Shown: positions 62,404-64,000 of the stretch, piece by piece
Position numbering within the stretch: the stretch's first letter is position 1
How the letters are laid out: each line of letters starts with the position of its first letter
NCBI GenBank assembly: GCA_942493375.1
Contig: OW818698.1
Span: forward strand, 4,402,001-4,466,000
Reading direction: 5' to 3'
Length of the DNA: 64,000 nucleotides
Origin: G942493375 sp942493375
GTDB taxonomy: Bacteria; Armatimonadota; UBA5829
Notes under the pieces: generated by a model
The model's input: only the letters and a program-made list of their open reading frames with translations
Told to the model about the DNA's origin: nothing
Databases searched by the model: none
Made by a program: the position numbers and the translations under genes

Positions 62404-64000
62404 ATGACCAGATTAAAGGTTTATATTGTAGTTATTCTCGGACTCATGTTGTTTATATCAGGAGCCTGTATGGCAGCTGACAAATCACTTGTTTTTCAAT
62501 ATGACTTTAGCAAGTCCGGCAGTATTGTTGGTGGGACAGTGAAGGACTTGTCGGGAAATGGCAATGATGGATTGATTCAAGGAGATGTTCATTCAATCGA
62601 TGATGCTAACGGAAAAGTGGCATTCTTCGATGGAACCACTGGTTTTATAAAGATCCCAAGTCTCTCTTCCTGGGATATGAAGCGTTCGGTGACTATCTCA
62701 TCTGTTGTTAAGTTCATTGATGATGGCAAGGCAATGGGACTCAACGAAGCCCACGATATGATCATAGCCAAGGACGGCTATTTCATACTCGGTGCCTGGC
62801 CGGCCGGTGGTGGGGGTCAGCGGATGTTTTACTTCAATACATTCGATGGCAAGAGTTGGTACCCTGGCAATACAACATTCCAGATAGTGCGTCCTGAGAC
62901 ATGGATGCAGCTGGATGTCCGCGTCACTCTCCTTGATAAAAAACAGGGCAAGTATCTGGGTGAGTTTTTCGTGAATGGTAATAAAGTGGCGGAGACAGCT
63001 TTTATTAGTCTGTTTGGTGCACCTAATGACAATCCTGTATGTGTGGGTTATGGATTCGGTGGCGGACCATGGCTGATGCATGGCAGCATGGCCTCCATAA
63101 GCCTGCATAACCGTGCGTTATCAGACCGAGAAATTATTCAATCTGCAATGGCAAATCCTTATATCAAGGAAAAGCCACAGGAAAAGCTGGATGTAACACT
63201 TCAGTTCTCTCCAAAAAGAGGTATCGGAACTGTTAAGGTAAATGGGTCATATATTGGCGATATGAGCCATGCAAAATGCACTCTATTGGTTGAACAGATA
63301 AATGCTTCCGGTTCCCGAAAACTGGTAACCAAAGGAAGCATACTGGCTTTCAAAAATGACCAGGGATCAACAAATTTCAACACTGCTAAACTTCCTCCTG
63401 GTAACTACGAAGTCAATGTCACCTGCAAAACTCCGGACAACAGAACATTTACAGAGACTATTCCCTGGGAAAAACCGGATGTCAGTAATTGGAGGAATGC
63501 CAGGGCTGGAGTATCGGACCAGGTGCTGTCTCCGTGGACTCCTCTGGTCGTTAGACAAGATACCAAAAATCTACAGGTTTCCTGCTGGGGAAGAGAATAC
63601 AGCTTTAGTGGAAATGGTCTTGCAAGCGGAATTGTTACCCGGGATGAGCAGGTGTTATCCAACCCTATTGAAATATCTGCGGTAGTTAATGGTAAGTCTG
63701 TGAAGTGGAAGAAATTGGCTGCATCGGTGACATCATCAACGCCTGCTAAGATCAAGTTCAAAGGTGGATCAAAATCCGATGGAATCCAATTGAGTGTTAA
63801 CTCATATATGGAGTATGACGGATTGGTTGTATCGAAATTTACCATTACTGCAGATAAGTCAGCAAAGATTGGTAAATGCTCACTGAATATCTCCATCGAT
63901 TCGAAAAACGCCAAGTTCTTATCGTATCTGTATCCTGGTATGGGGTCATACAGAGGTGGGCTTGATAGAGCGCCAAAGTCGATGGTATTTCCATACTATA
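62404..64000 (+). CDS. Secreted LamG glycosidase-like protein, paralogue 3, 3' end missing
   Basis: The reading frame runs without a stop from ATG at 62404 to the window end (532 codons). It starts MTRLKVYIVVILGLMLF, with a signal peptide ending CMAA. The LamG domain (SGNGNDGLIQGDV, SSWDMKRSVTI, GFGGGPWLMHGS) and the start of the enzyme-like core (SPWTPL, CWGREYSF, APKSMVFPYY) are present. The catalytic barrel lies outside the window. The usual PPWTPL motif reads SPWTPL here. GTGGGA lies upstream of ATG. Confidence 0.78.
   Translation, partial: MTRLKVYIVVILGLMLFISGACMAADKSLVFQYDFSKSGSIVGGTVKDLSGNGNDGLIQGDVHSIDDANGKVAFFDGTTGFIKIPSLSSWDMKRSVTISSVVKFIDDGKAMGLNEAHDMIIAKDGYFILGAWPAGGGGQRMFYFNTFDGKSWYPGNTTFQIVRPETWMQLDVRVTLLDKKQGKYLGEFFVNGNKVAETAFISLFGAPNDNPVCVGYGFGGGPWLMHGSMASISLHNRALSDREIIQSAMANPYIKEKPQEKLDVTLQFSPKRGIGTVKVNGSYIGDMSHAKCTLLVEQINASGSRKLVTKGSILAFKNDQGSTNFNTAKLPPGNYEVNVTCKTPDNRTFTETIPWEKPDVSNWRNARAGVSDQVLSPWTPLVVRQDTKNLQVSCWGREYSFSGNGLASGIVTRDEQVLSNPIEISAVVNGKSVKWKKLAASVTSSTPAKIKFKGGSKSDGIQLSVNSYMEYDGLVVSKFTITADKSAKIGKCSLNISIDSKNAKFLSYLYPGMGSYRGGLDRAPKSMVFPYY

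Overview
The window is about 64 kb of a bacterial chromosome of moderate GC content. The gene set points to a deep-branching Terrabacteria-type organism, with Armatimonadota the best guess. The reasons are the Gram-positive-style block rpmH-rnpA-yidD-yidC-jag-mnmE, a class 1B dihydroorotate dehydrogenase (pyrK-pyrD) next to pyrF, a very large secreted protein with a SpoIVB-type S55 peptidase domain, and many secreted or cytoplasmic proteins built on glycoside-hydrolase folds. No ribosomal RNA, tRNA, CRISPR array, phage, transposase or integrase was found, so the phylum is inferred and not proven.

Layout. 1-6 kb: a 5'-truncated aldose 1-epimerase, then a 1517-residue membrane sensor carrying PAS, GGDEF and EAL domains. 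6-8 kb: a small Cys-rich secreted protein and a LacI-type regulator with a near-consensus promoter. 8-14 kb (minus strand): a housekeeping run rpmH-rnpA-yidD-yidC-jag-mnmE-yhaM-FKBP lipoprotein. 14-19 kb: a secreted 1002-residue protein and a Wzz-type chain-length protein. 19-23 kb: gyrB overlapping an MFS exporter, then a cytidylate-kinase-like protein. 24-28 kb: a GH4 alpha-galactosidase (melA), a cation-diffusion facilitator behind a structured leader RNA, and a sugar-phosphate transferase. 27.5-36 kb (minus strand): the S55 protein, pyrK-pyrD-pyrF, a metallophosphoesterase and an AraC-type regulator.

36-64 kb is an accessory carbohydrate region. It holds two secreted TIM-barrel proteins flanking an ImmA/IrrE metallopeptidase plus PIN-like nuclease pair. 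Next is a 1264-residue CBM9/LamG glycosidase-like protein. An operon follows with a glutamine-amidotransferase-like hydrolase, an unrecognised 799-residue protein and an arabinose/fucose-isomerase-like protein. Opposite it lie an amidohydrolase and an AAC(3)-fold acetyltransferase. A long plus-strand run ends the window: a DUF6259-like glycosidase, a GH36-type alpha-galactosidase, a small membrane protein, and a tandem array of three paralogous LamG glycosidase-like proteins, the third cut by the window end. Together with melA and galM, these genes suggest a life based on galactoside- and arabinose-containing polysaccharides.

The window is also rich in short dispersed repeats. The most notable is an imperfect palindrome of about 82 bp with four full-length copies and at least one half copy. 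There are also paired copies of a GTCATCCTGAGGAACGAAGG-type palindrome, of a GCAGGCTxGAAGCCTGC hairpin repeat, and of a CGCGAAA-type repeat. Several genes begin with TTG placed correctly behind strong ribosome-binding sites; starts were adjusted on that basis where noted.
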